NCBI GenBank assembly: GCA_934130235.1
Contig: CAKOXU010000022.1
Location: forward strand, 1 to 15,945
Reading direction: 5' to 3'
DNA length: 15,945 nt
Source of the DNA: an uncultured Bacilli bacterium
GTDB taxonomy: Bacteria > Bacillota_I > Bacilli_A > RF39 > UBA660
The notes under the pieces were generated by a model. It searched no databases. It saw nothing but the letters and a program-made list of their open reading frames with translations, and was not told the DNA's origin. Made by a program: the position numbers and the translations under genes. Positions 7,210 through 13,115 of this stretch are shown piece by piece; position 1 is the stretch's first letter; each line of letters starts with the position of its first letter.

Positions 7210-9060
7210 GATTTTATTTTTTTCTTCGTCTTCTAACTGTTTATATGCTACTTTACCAATCAATGTTTTTGGTAGAGATTCTCTATACTCAATCTCATAT
7301 GGTAAAGAATACTTCGCTAAATTCTTTTTACAGTGCTCTAATATACTTTCTTTCACTTCTTCTGTAGGATGTATACCTTCTCTTAAAACAACAAAGGCTT
7401 TAGCCACTTGCATTTTATATGGATGAGGAATACCTATTACTGTTGACATAAGAACATAAGGATGGGAATCTATAACATTCTCTATATACTGTGGATATAG
7501 ATTATATCCTGATGAAACTATCATTCTTTTTAATCTTTGTTTAAAAAATACCCAACCTTGTGAATCCATGTGCCCTAAATCACCTGTATGTAGCCAAATT
7601 CTACCATCTTCATGTGTTTGAAGTGTATGAGCTGTTTCCTTAGGTTCATTTAAATATTCTAACATAACAGTTGGACCAGAAATACATATTTCCCCATCCT
7701 TTCCATAAGGAAGTTCTATTTGAGTATTTGGTTCCACTATTTTATAATACATGTCTGGATATGGAATGCCAATAGAGCCCTCTTTATGCATAGTAGGAGG
7801 CGTAAGACATGTGCCTGTAGTACATTCAGTAAGCCCATAGCCTTCCCTAACTTGTATATTTGCTTTATGGTCATGTAAAAACATATCCACTTTTTGTTTT
7901 AAAGCAGGAGATAATGAATCGCCACCTGATATTACAACTTTTAAATAAGATAGATTCATTTTGTTGATTTTTTTATTTTTGAGCAAAGCTTCAAAAAGAG
8001 TTGGAACACCCGCTATTATGTTAGGCTTATATTTAGATAATAATTTATCAAATGTTCTTACTGAAAACTGCGGTAATAAAATACTAGTTCCACCAAAACA
8101 CTGAACAGTATGAATACATATACCTAATCCAAAGCCATGAAATACAGGCATAATGGCCAAAATAGAGTCTCCTTCTTTCAAGGTTGCACATGCCTCAAAT
8201 CCTTGTAAAGCTACTGAATTAAAATTAAGATTTGAAAGAACTATTCCTTTAGGTTTACCAGTTGTTCCACCACTATATAGTATAGCTGCTGGAAAACTTC
8301 CGTTAGTTTTTTCATGAGTAGAATTTTTATATGAATAACCATATTCAATAAACTGTTTCCAACTCATAACTATTCTTTTATATTTAGGCTTTTTAAATCT
8401 TCTTTCTTTTGTTATATAGTATCCAACACCTAAAGCTGTAGGCATAGAATCTTTAGGACTTACTACTATTGTATATCTTATAGGAGTATCCTGAATAATA
8501 TTGCTAATTTTTTTAATAGCTACATTAATTGTTATAATAGCTACACTATTTGAAACATTTAAATAGTATTTTATTTCATTCTCACTAGATAAAGGATGAA
8601 CCATATTAGCTATTGCGCCTATTTTATTTAATGCATAAAATGATATAATAGCCTCTGGTGTATTTGGCATGCATATGGTTACTTTATCGCCTTTATTTAT
8701 ACCTAAATTCTTAAACGAACAAGCAGCTTCATCAATTTGTTTTATAAAGTTTTTATAACTAACTTTTGTTCCAAAATAATTGTATGAAATATTCTCTGGA
8801 TACTTATTAGCAGACTTTAAAAGTTGATCATATAATGAGCAATCAGGGTAAATTAAATGTCTTGGTGTATTTTCATATGAACTATACCAAGGAGCTTTAT
8901 ACTCATCTTTATTACCTTTACTCTTTTCACTTTGTTCTATTTTCCTCTTATCAAAACTTTTCTGTTCTTTTTCTAATCGCTTATTTTCTTTAGCGGTAAA
9001 CTTTTCTATTTTTTTATTTATATTATTATATTCTTTTTCTTCTTTTGTTCTTTTACTCAT
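7201..9060 (-). CDS. Long-chain fatty-acid-CoA ligase-like AMP-binding protein
   Basis: Adenylate-forming enzyme of 619 residues. All core motifs are intact: phosphate loop YSGGTTGKPKG (262-272), YGLTE (408-412), TGD (492-494), the hinge region RLKRMIVSSGYN, and catalytic Lys603 in LPKTLIGKV. Expected reaction: acid + ATP to acyl-AMP, then the acyl-thioester; a fatty acid is the likeliest substrate by overall resemblance to FadD-type ligases. The first ~55 residues are an extra Lys/Glu-rich helical extension of unknown role, lacking in typical family members. The start overlaps the stop of the acyltransferase-like gene by 8 bases, so the two are translationally coupled and probably work together. 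A fatty-acid salvage enzyme feeding lipid synthesis is an alternative to a dedicated pathway. Confidence 0.92.
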   Translation of the reverse strand: MSKRTKEEKEYNNINKKIEKFTAKENKRLEKEQKSFDKRKIEQSEKSKGNKDEYKAPWYSSYENTPRHLIYPDCSLYDQLLKSANKYPENISYNYFGTKVSYKNFIKQIDEAACSFKNLGINKGDKVTICMPNTPEAIISFYALNKIGAIANMVHPLSSENEIKYYLNVSNSVAIITINVAIKKISNIIQDTPIRYTIVVSPKDSMPTALGVGYYITKERRFKKPKYKRIVMSWKQFIEYGYSYKNSTHEKTNGSFPAAILYSGGTTGKPKGIVLSNLNFNSVALQGFEACATLKEGDSILAIMPVFHGFGLGICIHTVQCFGGTSILLPQFSVRTFDKLLSKYKPNIIAGVPTLFEALLKNKKINKMNLSYLKVVISGGDSLSPALKQKVDMFLHDHKANIQVREGYGLTECTTGTCLTPPTMHKEGSIGIPYPDMYYKIVEPNTQIELPYGKDGEICISGPTVMLEYLNEPKETAHTLQTHEDGRIWLHTGDLGHMDSQGWVFFKQRLKRMIVSSGYNLYPQYIENVIDSHPYVLMSTVIGIPHPYKMQVAKAFVVLREGIHPTEEVKESILEHCKKNLAKYSLPYEIEYRESLPKTLIGKVAYKQLEDEEKNKIKE

Positions 9061-9880
9061 ATTCCACTACCTCATCAATTCTTTCATTCAAAAGTTTTGG
9101 ATTAGCTGCAATATATTTTATTAGTTTAATAGAATTAGCAAAATAAAATCCATCTGCAATTCTTTCATCTAAAGTACAGCCAATATCTATAAAATACTTT
9201 CCATTTTGTTCTTCCACTGTTCCAAGTGTTATCAAAACTGAATTAGTTCCATAATTATTTAGATGATGATAACAACTATTACACTTAATACTACCTAAAT
9301 TAGAAATAAGTAAAGTTGCATAATTAGAATCTGTTTTAGTAAAACTTTCAGGAAGTTTTCCATAATAGTCTAACTTTTTTATTATTCTAGTTATTATTTT
9401 TAAAATACATCTTGGCATTTTAGTAAGCATTTTTAATGTCTTATCTAAATCATTTGTTCCTTGTGCTCGAGTGCTTGAAACATCACCTATTATTATTTTT
9501 GCCAAATCAAATACATTGTTTTCACCATTCACGTCTATAACAACAACTTTTTCACTTGCAGTATCCTTAAATGAATCTTTAGCTATAAAAGAAACTGTTA
9601 TTTTTTTTCTCTCATATAATCTATGTCCTTGTACAAATCTATTTAATAATGGTCTATTATAAATAGTTTTAGAAAATATTGCAGCAAAAACGTGAAAATA
9701 AGTTAATTTAAAATCAATTGTCTTAGACTGATTATCCATCCATTTTTTTAATTCTGTAACATCTATAACTTCATTAATATAAACCTCTGATTCAGTCCTT
9801 TTTTCCATTAAATACGGTAATATAGCATGTATTGAATCATTTGGTTTAATATATTTAGCATCTTTTCTATCCTTATTCAT
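9053..9880 (-). CDS. CAT/E2-superfamily acyltransferase-like protein with altered active-site motif
   Basis: Stand-alone chloramphenicol-acetyltransferase/2-oxoacid-dehydrogenase-E2-fold domain, 275 residues, without lipoyl or E1-binding domains. The C-terminal half has the family's NLG core (ATLLISNLGSI, 188-198) and the end motif GCTLDERIADGFYFAN. In E2 and CAT enzymes the motif is HxxxDG; here position 239 is Glu instead of the catalytic His, while Asp243 and Gly244 are kept. It is either a divergent acyltransferase using another base, or a non-catalytic binding protein. It is first in a transcript with a good promoter, AGGAG before the ATG, and an 8-base overlap with the following acyl ligase, so acyl-CoA made by that ligase is a plausible substrate. 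It is not part of a pyruvate dehydrogenase operon. Confidence 0.82.
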   Translation of the reverse strand: MNKDRKDAKYIKPNDSIHAILPYLMEKRTESEVYINEVIDVTELKKWMDNQSKTIDFKLTYFHVFAAIFSKTIYNRPLLNRFVQGHRLYERKKITVSFIAKDSFKDTASEKVVVIDVNGENNVFDLAKIIIGDVSSTRAQGTNDLDKTLKMLTKMPRCILKIITRIIKKLDYYGKLPESFTKTDSNYATLLISNLGSIKCNSCYHHLNNYGTNSVLITLGTVEEQNGKYFIDIGCTLDERIADGFYFANSIKLIKYIAANPKLLNERIDEVVEYE

Positions 9881-9899
9881 AACTCACTCCTAAACCTAC

Positions 9900-9920
9900 A
9901 TATTAATTATACATTAATAT
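9900..9920. repeat. Inverted repeat overlapping the acyl-cluster -10 box (candidate operator)
   Basis: Perfect 8-bp arms ATATTAAT and ATTAATAT separated by five bases; the -10 box at 9906-9911 lies in the left arm and spacer. Placement fits a repressor site, but the arms are wholly A/T, so chance is possible. Confidence 0.4.
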
Positions 9921-9934
9921 ATCTTATTTATCAA
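9906..9934 (-). promoter_or_regulatory. Sigma-A-type promoter of the acyltransferase/ligase operon
   Basis: On the - strand: TTGATA (9929-9934), a 17-base spacer, TATAAT (9906-9911). The -35 box directly follows the terminator of the upstream HTH gene, so the two units are transcriptionally separate. Confidence 0.8.
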
Positions 9935-9935
9935 C

Positions 9936-9957
9936 AAAAAAAGGACTATATTAGTCC
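9936..9957 (-). terminator. Intrinsic terminator of the HTH gene
   Basis: Perfect 6-bp stem (GGACTA/TAGTCC on the - strand) with a three-base loop and seven T. The HTH gene's TAG stop (9946-9948) is inside the stem. Confidence 0.85.
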
Positions 9958-10272
9958 AGCATCTTTCAAAACATGCCAAATACATGAATAACTTCTTTTA
10001 CCATAAAATCTACAAAACTGTCTAATAGATGCATTGCTTCTTTTATATAAATCTATTATATATTTTTTTTCTTCTTCTGTTATTGTATTAATTGGTTTTC
10101 TATTTTTATTTCCATGTTCAAAGCTAAGTGTACCATTTTCATAGTCTTTTTTTAATTTCAATAAATATTTATCGTGATAACCAGTAATTTCAGCAACTTG
10201 CTTATAAGTAAAATAACTTTTTCCTTCTTCTATTCTTTTTATCATTTCAATTGCTTCTTTTTTTCTAGACAT
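9946..10272 (-). CDS. Solo helix-turn-helix protein resembling the N-terminus of an IS1202/ISNCY-type transposase
   Basis: 108 residues, probably DNA-binding. An N-terminal helical unit (about 20-50, FTYKQVAEITGYHDKYLLKL) is followed by the GNKNRKP linker and a second helical unit (about 65-105, EEEKKYIIDLYKRS then IRQFCRFYGKRSYSCIWHVL). This arrangement resembles the two-HTH start of ISNCY/IS1202-like transposases, but there is no DDE catalytic domain, and I see no terminal repeats or further transposase coding nearby. It has its own promoter and terminator and a GGTGAT ribosome-binding site three bases before the ATG, so it is an intact gene and not a broken end. It is either a domesticated transposase domain or an independent regulator. 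It lies immediately upstream of the acyl cluster; a regulatory link is only a guess. Confidence 0.72.
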   Translation of the reverse strand: MSRKKEAIEMIKRIEEGKSYFTYKQVAEITGYHDKYLLKLKKDYENGTLSFEHGNKNRKPINTITEEEKKYIIDLYKRSNASIRQFCRFYGKRSYSCIWHVLKDAGLI

Positions 10273-10289
10273 ATTATCACCCTAAAATA

Positions 10290-10318
10290 AATATATCATA
10301 TAAGTAACAAAATTACAA
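10290..10318 (-). promoter_or_regulatory. Promoter of the HTH gene
   Basis: On the - strand: TTGTAA (10313-10318), a 17-base spacer, TATATT (10290-10295), with TGA just before it (extended -10). Initiation near 10283 gives a very short leader holding GGGTGAT. Confidence 0.65.
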
Positions 10319-10336
10319 GATACTAATAGTGCAATT

Positions 10337-10370
10337 AAAAATAAATATACTTTTAAATATATTTATTTTT
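10337..10370 (-). terminator. AT-only hairpin at the end of the small membrane protein gene
   Basis: Perfect 13-bp stem (10358-10370 with 10337-10349) with an eight-base loop, all A/T in the stem. The gene's stop codon (10363-10365) is inside it. The T-rich side is part of the stem, so termination efficiency is doubtful. Confidence 0.45.
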
Positions 10371-10671
10371 TCTTTATAAAAACTCTAATAGTATATCCTA
10401 AGAAAAATATCATTAATACAATATATACCCATAGTAAAATTGTATAAAATACTCCAGAAGTATAATGTGATATTATACTAGGAACAGAATTTGGAAACAC
10501 TCTATTCACAAATGAGTTAAACTCTTTTATTCCTAAATTATCGCCAACAAAGTGTATAAGTCTTAAAAATATATCTATAATAGCAAGTACATATACTGAT
10601 TTAGAAAATCTCCTAAACCAACCAAACGCAACTATAATAAGCGCTATAACTATAATAGCATCTATATACAT
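10363..10671 (-). CDS. Small hypothetical membrane protein
   Basis: I do not recognise this 102-residue protein. It has an N-terminal hydrophobic helix (about 3-20), an Arg/Lys patch (FRRFSK), a second hydrophobic stretch (about 26-42), a polar middle region (45-70) and a C-terminal hydrophobic segment (about 72-97) ending in RVFIKKK, so two to three membrane passes with a basic tail likely inside. The start is the ATG at 10671, placed seven bases after GAGG; a TTG directly before it (10674) is a poorer choice. It has its own promoter and is transcribed away from the Fic gene. There is no signal peptidase site, Cys motif or catalytic signature, and no function can be given. Confidence 0.75.
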   Translation of the reverse strand: MYIDAIIVIALIIVAFGWFRRFSKSVYVLAIIDIFLRLIHFVGDNLGIKEFNSFVNRVFPNSVPSIISHYTSGVFYTILLWVYIVLMIFFLGYTIRVFIKKK

Positions 10672-10693
10672 CAAACCACCTCTATACTATATA

Positions 10694-10722
10694 AGTATAT
10701 CATGTTAAATTATTTTTTTCAA
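10694..10722 (-). promoter_or_regulatory. Promoter of the small membrane protein gene
   Basis: On the - strand: TTGAAA (10717-10722), a 17-base spacer, TATACT (10694-10699) with TGA just before it (extended -10). Its -35 box lies seven bases from the -35 box of the divergent Fic promoter. Confidence 0.75.
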
Positions 10723-10729
10723 TATTATA

Positions 10730-10758
10730 TTGATTTAAAACTAAATATATGATAGTAT
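10730..10758 (+). promoter_or_regulatory. Promoter of the Fic-fold gene
   Basis: TTGATT (10730-10735), a 17-base spacer, TAGTAT (10753-10758), preceded by TGA (extended -10). Initiation near 10765 gives a leader of about 15 bases with GGAGGA before the ATG. Confidence 0.6.
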
Positions 10759-10780
10759 AAATAACACTAACGGAGGAATT

Positions 10781-11611
10781 ATGGATAAAGAACAATATAT
10801 AAAGTTATTATTTGATAGTTATTTAAGAAGAAAAGCGGAAAATGAATTATATAGTAAAACGAGCTCTGTTCCAAAAGTTATTATACTAGAATATTTATCA
10901 TTTATAAAAAAGCCTGCATTTGAAGACCTAATTGGTAAGTATAAAAGTGAATATATTTTTTGCGAATCATTAATTGAAAACAACATGTCAAATGAAGAAA
11001 TATATGGTCTTGCTAATGTATATGATTTCATTCAAAATTTTAATTTTAATAAGGATAATTTTAATATTTTTACAACTTCATTACAAATACATTACTTACT
11101 CTATAAAATGTGTGGTGATGGAACTTTTGGAGGCAAACTTAGGGAAACTACTGCTGTACTTAATGATTGGAATGTTGAAGTACCAGATGCTACTGATGCT
11201 GCAAAGGTTTTTAATTCGTTTATAAGCAATTCTGATTTTATATTTGATAAATATAAAAAAGGAGATATTTTTGGATATATAAATGATTGTATTAAGCTAA
11301 ATGTTGCTTTAATTAAACTTCAACCTTTTGCTGACGGAAATAAAAGAACATTTAGAGCACTTTTAAATCTTCAATTAAAAATTCTAAATATTCCTCCTAT
11401 TGCTATAGAAGAACAAGAAAATGGTGAATATAAACAAGCTTTATACAGGGCTATTACAGCTAAGTGTGATGATGATTATAATGATTTATTTCAATTTTAT
11501 TTATATAAAATTTGTGATTCAATAATTAGATTAGATATTAACAATTCTAAATTGAAATCGTATTCGGAAAAAGAAAAATATGAAAAAAAATTACTGAAAC
11601 ATTATCAGTAA
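10781..11611 (+). CDS. Fic/DOC-family protein with His-to-Gln change in the Fic motif
   Basis: 276-residue Fic-fold protein. Active members transfer AMP or other phosphate-containing groups from nucleotides to protein hydroxyls. Visible: an inhibitory-helix-like region ESLIENNMSNEE with E66; GTFGGKLRETTAVL (114-127), the usual strand and loop before the core; and the core motif LQPFADGNKRTFRALL (180-195). The family motif is HPFxDGN(G/K)R; here Gln181 (codon CAA) replaces the catalytic His, while D185, G186, N187 and R189 remain. The nucleotide-binding shape is kept but classical catalysis should be lost, unless another residue substitutes. GGAGGA precedes the ATG and no antitoxin-like small gene is adjacent, so a toxin-antitoxin role is not supported. 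It is the only + strand gene in this part of the window and ends in a shared bidirectional terminator. Confidence 0.9.
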   Translation: MDKEQYIKLLFDSYLRRKAENELYSKTSSVPKVIILEYLSFIKKPAFEDLIGKYKSEYIFCESLIENNMSNEEIYGLANVYDFIQNFNFNKDNFNIFTTSLQIHYLLYKMCGDGTFGGKLRETTAVLNDWNVEVPDATDAAKVFNSFISNSDFIFDKYKKGDIFGYINDCIKLNVALIKLQPFADGNKRTFRALLNLQLKILNIPPIAIEEQENGEYKQALYRAITAKCDDDYNDLFQFYLYKICDSIIRLDINNSKLKSYSEKEKYEKKLLKHYQ

Positions 11612-11618
11612 TTTTTTT
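11583..11618. terminator. Bidirectional terminator between the Fic gene and rplT
   Basis: 8-bp stem (11590-11597 with 11605-11612), seven-base loop, T7 after it on the + strand and T8 on the - strand. The Fic stop codon is within the stem and the rplT stop begins in the T tract, so it ends both convergent transcripts. Confidence 0.9.
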
Positions 11619-12180
11619 ATTTTAAAGCATCTATTAATTCAGCTTTTTTCATTGTAGTATATCCAGTTATTTTTTTATCTTTAGCCATAGCTTTTAATTC
11701 AGCTACTGTTAATTTAGATAAATCTTTTGTTTCTTCTTTTTTAGTATCTACAGTTTTCTTCTCTACTGCCTTAGTTGTGTAAGCTTTCTTTGTTGCTTTT
11801 GCAGGTGCAGTTTTAACTTTTTTGCCCTCTAAAGCATCTTTTGCAACATTAACTAATGCTGTAAATGATTCTGGTTCATAAATAGCTAACTCACTTAACA
11901 TTTTTCTGTTAATTGTAATTGAAGCTTTATTTAGACCATTAATAAATTTTGAATAACTAATATCATTCATACGGCATGCCGCATTAATTCTTGTTATCCA
12001 TAATTTACGCATTTCTCTCTTATTTTGTTTTCTATCTCTATATGCATATTTTAATGAATGCATAACTTGTTCTTTAGCTGTTCTATAAAGTTTATGTTTA
12101 CTTCCAAAATAACCTTTAGCTAATTTTAAAACTTTATTTCTTCTTTTTTTGTGAATATTTCCACCTTTAACTCTTGCCAT
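11617..12180 (-). CDS. rplT: 50S ribosomal protein L20 with C-terminal SAP/HeH-like extension
   Basis: L20 binds 23S rRNA early in large-subunit assembly and in many bacteria represses its own operon through the mRNA leader. Residues 1-118 form a normal L20: MARVKGGN start, the basic helix KKRRNKVLKLAKGYFG, and the globular part with RKLWITRINAACR. The usual length is about 118, but this protein has 187 residues: a Lys/Ala/Thr-rich linker (119-151), then a 35-residue unit with DLSKLTVAELKAMAKDKK and ITGYTTMKKAELIDAL, which looks like a helix-extended-helix SAP/LEM or Rho N-terminal-type nucleic-acid-binding motif. AGGAGG lies seven bases before the ATG. It is last in the operon and ends at the shared terminator. 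The core is certain; the extension's function is inferred only from its pattern. Confidence 0.97.
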   Translation of the reverse strand: MARVKGGNIHKKRRNKVLKLAKGYFGSKHKLYRTAKEQVMHSLKYAYRDRKQNKREMRKLWITRINAACRMNDISYSKFINGLNKASITINRKMLSELAIYEPESFTALVNVAKDALEGKKVKTAPAKATKKAYTTKAVEKKTVDTKKEETKDLSKLTVAELKAMAKDKKITGYTTMKKAELIDALK

Positions 12181-12194
12181 TTAATTTCCTCCTT

Positions 12195-12386
12195 CTAAAA
12201 TTGTACTTTTTTGAATCTGTTAGCATCTGCCTTGCTTAATGCAGAAGCCATTCTACCGTTTCTATTTGAAGCAGTATTTTTCTTTCCTGTATTATGTCTA
12301 GTCCCTGGATGACCAATTTTAACTGATCCAGAATTTCTTACATTTAATACTTTTTGAGTTCCCTTATGTGATTTTATTTTTGGCAT
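12195..12386 (-). CDS. rpmI: 50S ribosomal protein L35
   Basis: 63-residue basic large-subunit protein, standard length. The start MPKIKSHKGTQK and the central region GHPGTRHNTGKK are typical of L35; the HNTGKK stretch corresponds to the usual H.L.KKS segment. Its ribosome-binding site TAGGAGG is built from the infC stop codon plus the next bases, about seven before the ATG, which ties its translation to infC. The rplT ribosome-binding site follows its stop directly. The canonical order infC-rpmI-rplT supports the call. Confidence 0.97.
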   Translation of the reverse strand: MPKIKSHKGTQKVLNVRNSGSVKIGHPGTRHNTGKKNTASNRNGRMASALSKADANRFKKVQF

Positions 12387-12396
12387 ATTTTTCCTC

Positions 12397-12927
12397 CTAT
12401 TTTTCTTTTTTTGGCATAAGTATCATAGCCATGTTTCTACCGTCTAAGATTGGCTTTTGTTCAATATCTGATACATCCTTAAGAGCATCTGCAAATCTTA
12501 ATAAGACATCTTTACCTAATTCAGTATGAGCCATTTCTCTTCCCTTAAAGCGTATAGAAGCTTTTACTTTATGGCCCTTCTGTAAATATTTTTTTGAATT
12601 TTTTACACGTGTTTCAAAATCATGAATATCAATAGTTACTGAAAGTCTATATTCTTTCATTTCTAAATTTGATTCTCTTTGCTTTTTCGTGTTTTCTTTT
12701 TGCCTTTTCTTATTTTCATACTTAAACTTATTATAATCCATCACTTTACATACTGGTGGATTACCATTTGGATTCATTAGAACTAAATCAAAACCTGCAT
12801 AGGTCGCTAAAGTAAGTGCATCTTTAATACTTTTAATACCTAACTGTTCTCCATTTGGCCCTATAACCATAACTTCTTTTGCTCTAATTTGATCATTAAT
12901 AAACAAATCATGCCCCTTGTTTGCGAT
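12397..12927 (-). CDS. infC: Translation initiation factor IF-3, apparent AUC start codon
   Basis: IF-3 binds the 30S subunit and checks start-codon pairing. The IF3 N-domain (FINDQIRAKEVMVIGPNGEQ, then NPNGNPPVCKVMDYNKFKYE), the Lys-rich linker and the C-domain (KEYRLSVTIDIHDFETR, FKGREMAHTELG, MILMPKK) are all present. The frame has no ATG near its beginning. A GTG at 12936 touches the AGGAGG ribosome-binding site and is too close; the codon ATC at 12927-12925 lies eight bases after AGGAGG and gives 176 residues, the normal length. IF-3 genes in other bacteria start at rare AUU-type codons for autoregulation, so ATC is my choice. First gene of the operon, after a structured leader. Confidence 0.95.
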   Translation of the reverse strand: MANKGHDLFINDQIRAKEVMVIGPNGEQLGIKSIKDALTLATYAGFDLVLMNPNGNPPVCKVMDYNKFKYENKKRQKENTKKQRESNLEMKEYRLSVTIDIHDFETRVKNSKKYLQKGHKVKASIRFKGREMAHTELGKDVLLRFADALKDVSDIEQKPILDGRNMAMILMPKKEK

Positions 12928-12936
12928 AACAAACAC

Positions 12937-13074
12937 CTCCTATATCTTATACCATGAAAAAAGTGCATACTCATAGTATCCACTCTTATGCATTACAAAA
13001 CAAATATTTGTAGGCATTTACCTATTACTTAAGTAATCAGGTGGATGTGGATACATCGCTTTCCTTTTCCATAT
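12937..13074 (-). ncRNA. Structured leader of infC-rpmI-rplT, candidate L20-type autoregulatory leader
   Basis: About 138 transcribed bases separate the consensus promoter from infC. Structures seen: a hairpin at 13020-13042 (ACCT and ATTAC arms, one bulge, TTAA loop); a 10-bp palindrome at 13001-13010; an 8-bp long-range pairing of 13047-13054 with 12976-12983 (GTATCCAC with GTGGATAC); and a terminator-like hairpin at 12964-12992 next to six U. The long-range partner sits in the loop of that hairpin, so the two can compete. Firmicutes commonly have an L20-bound leader here; homology to that family is inferred from position and layout. Confidence 0.65.
12957..12992 (-). terminator. Possible attenuator hairpin in the infC leader
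   Basis: Outer 6-bp stem TGCATA/TATGCA (12987-12992 with 12964-12969) and an inner 3-bp AGT/ACT stem, followed one base later by six T on the - strand. The stem is short, so it would be conditional. It ends about 20 bases before the ribosome-binding site. Confidence 0.5.
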
Positions 13075-13080
13075 GTATTG

Positions 13081-13109
13081 ATTATACCTAAATAATGCTT
13101 ATTTGTCAA
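13081..13109 (-). promoter_or_regulatory. Consensus sigma-A promoter of infC-rpmI-rplT
   Basis: On the - strand: TTGACA (13104-13109), a 17-base spacer, TATAAT (13081-13086): both boxes match consensus exactly. It begins six bases after the tsaD stop codon, with no clear terminator between, so tsaD transcripts may also run into this operon. Confidence 0.92.
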
Positions 13110-13115
13110 TATTTT

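Noticed and set aside
9936..10320. Insertion sequence around the HTH gene
   Set aside because: No catalytic domain, terminal inverted repeats or target duplication found; the gene has its own expression signals.
10363..11611. Fic-fold gene plus small gene as toxin-antitoxin pair
   Set aside because: The neighbour is a divergently transcribed membrane protein, not an antitoxin, and the Fic motif lacks its catalytic His.
12928..12936. GTG start for infC
   Set aside because: It directly touches AGGAGG with no spacer; the ATC three codons later has proper spacing.
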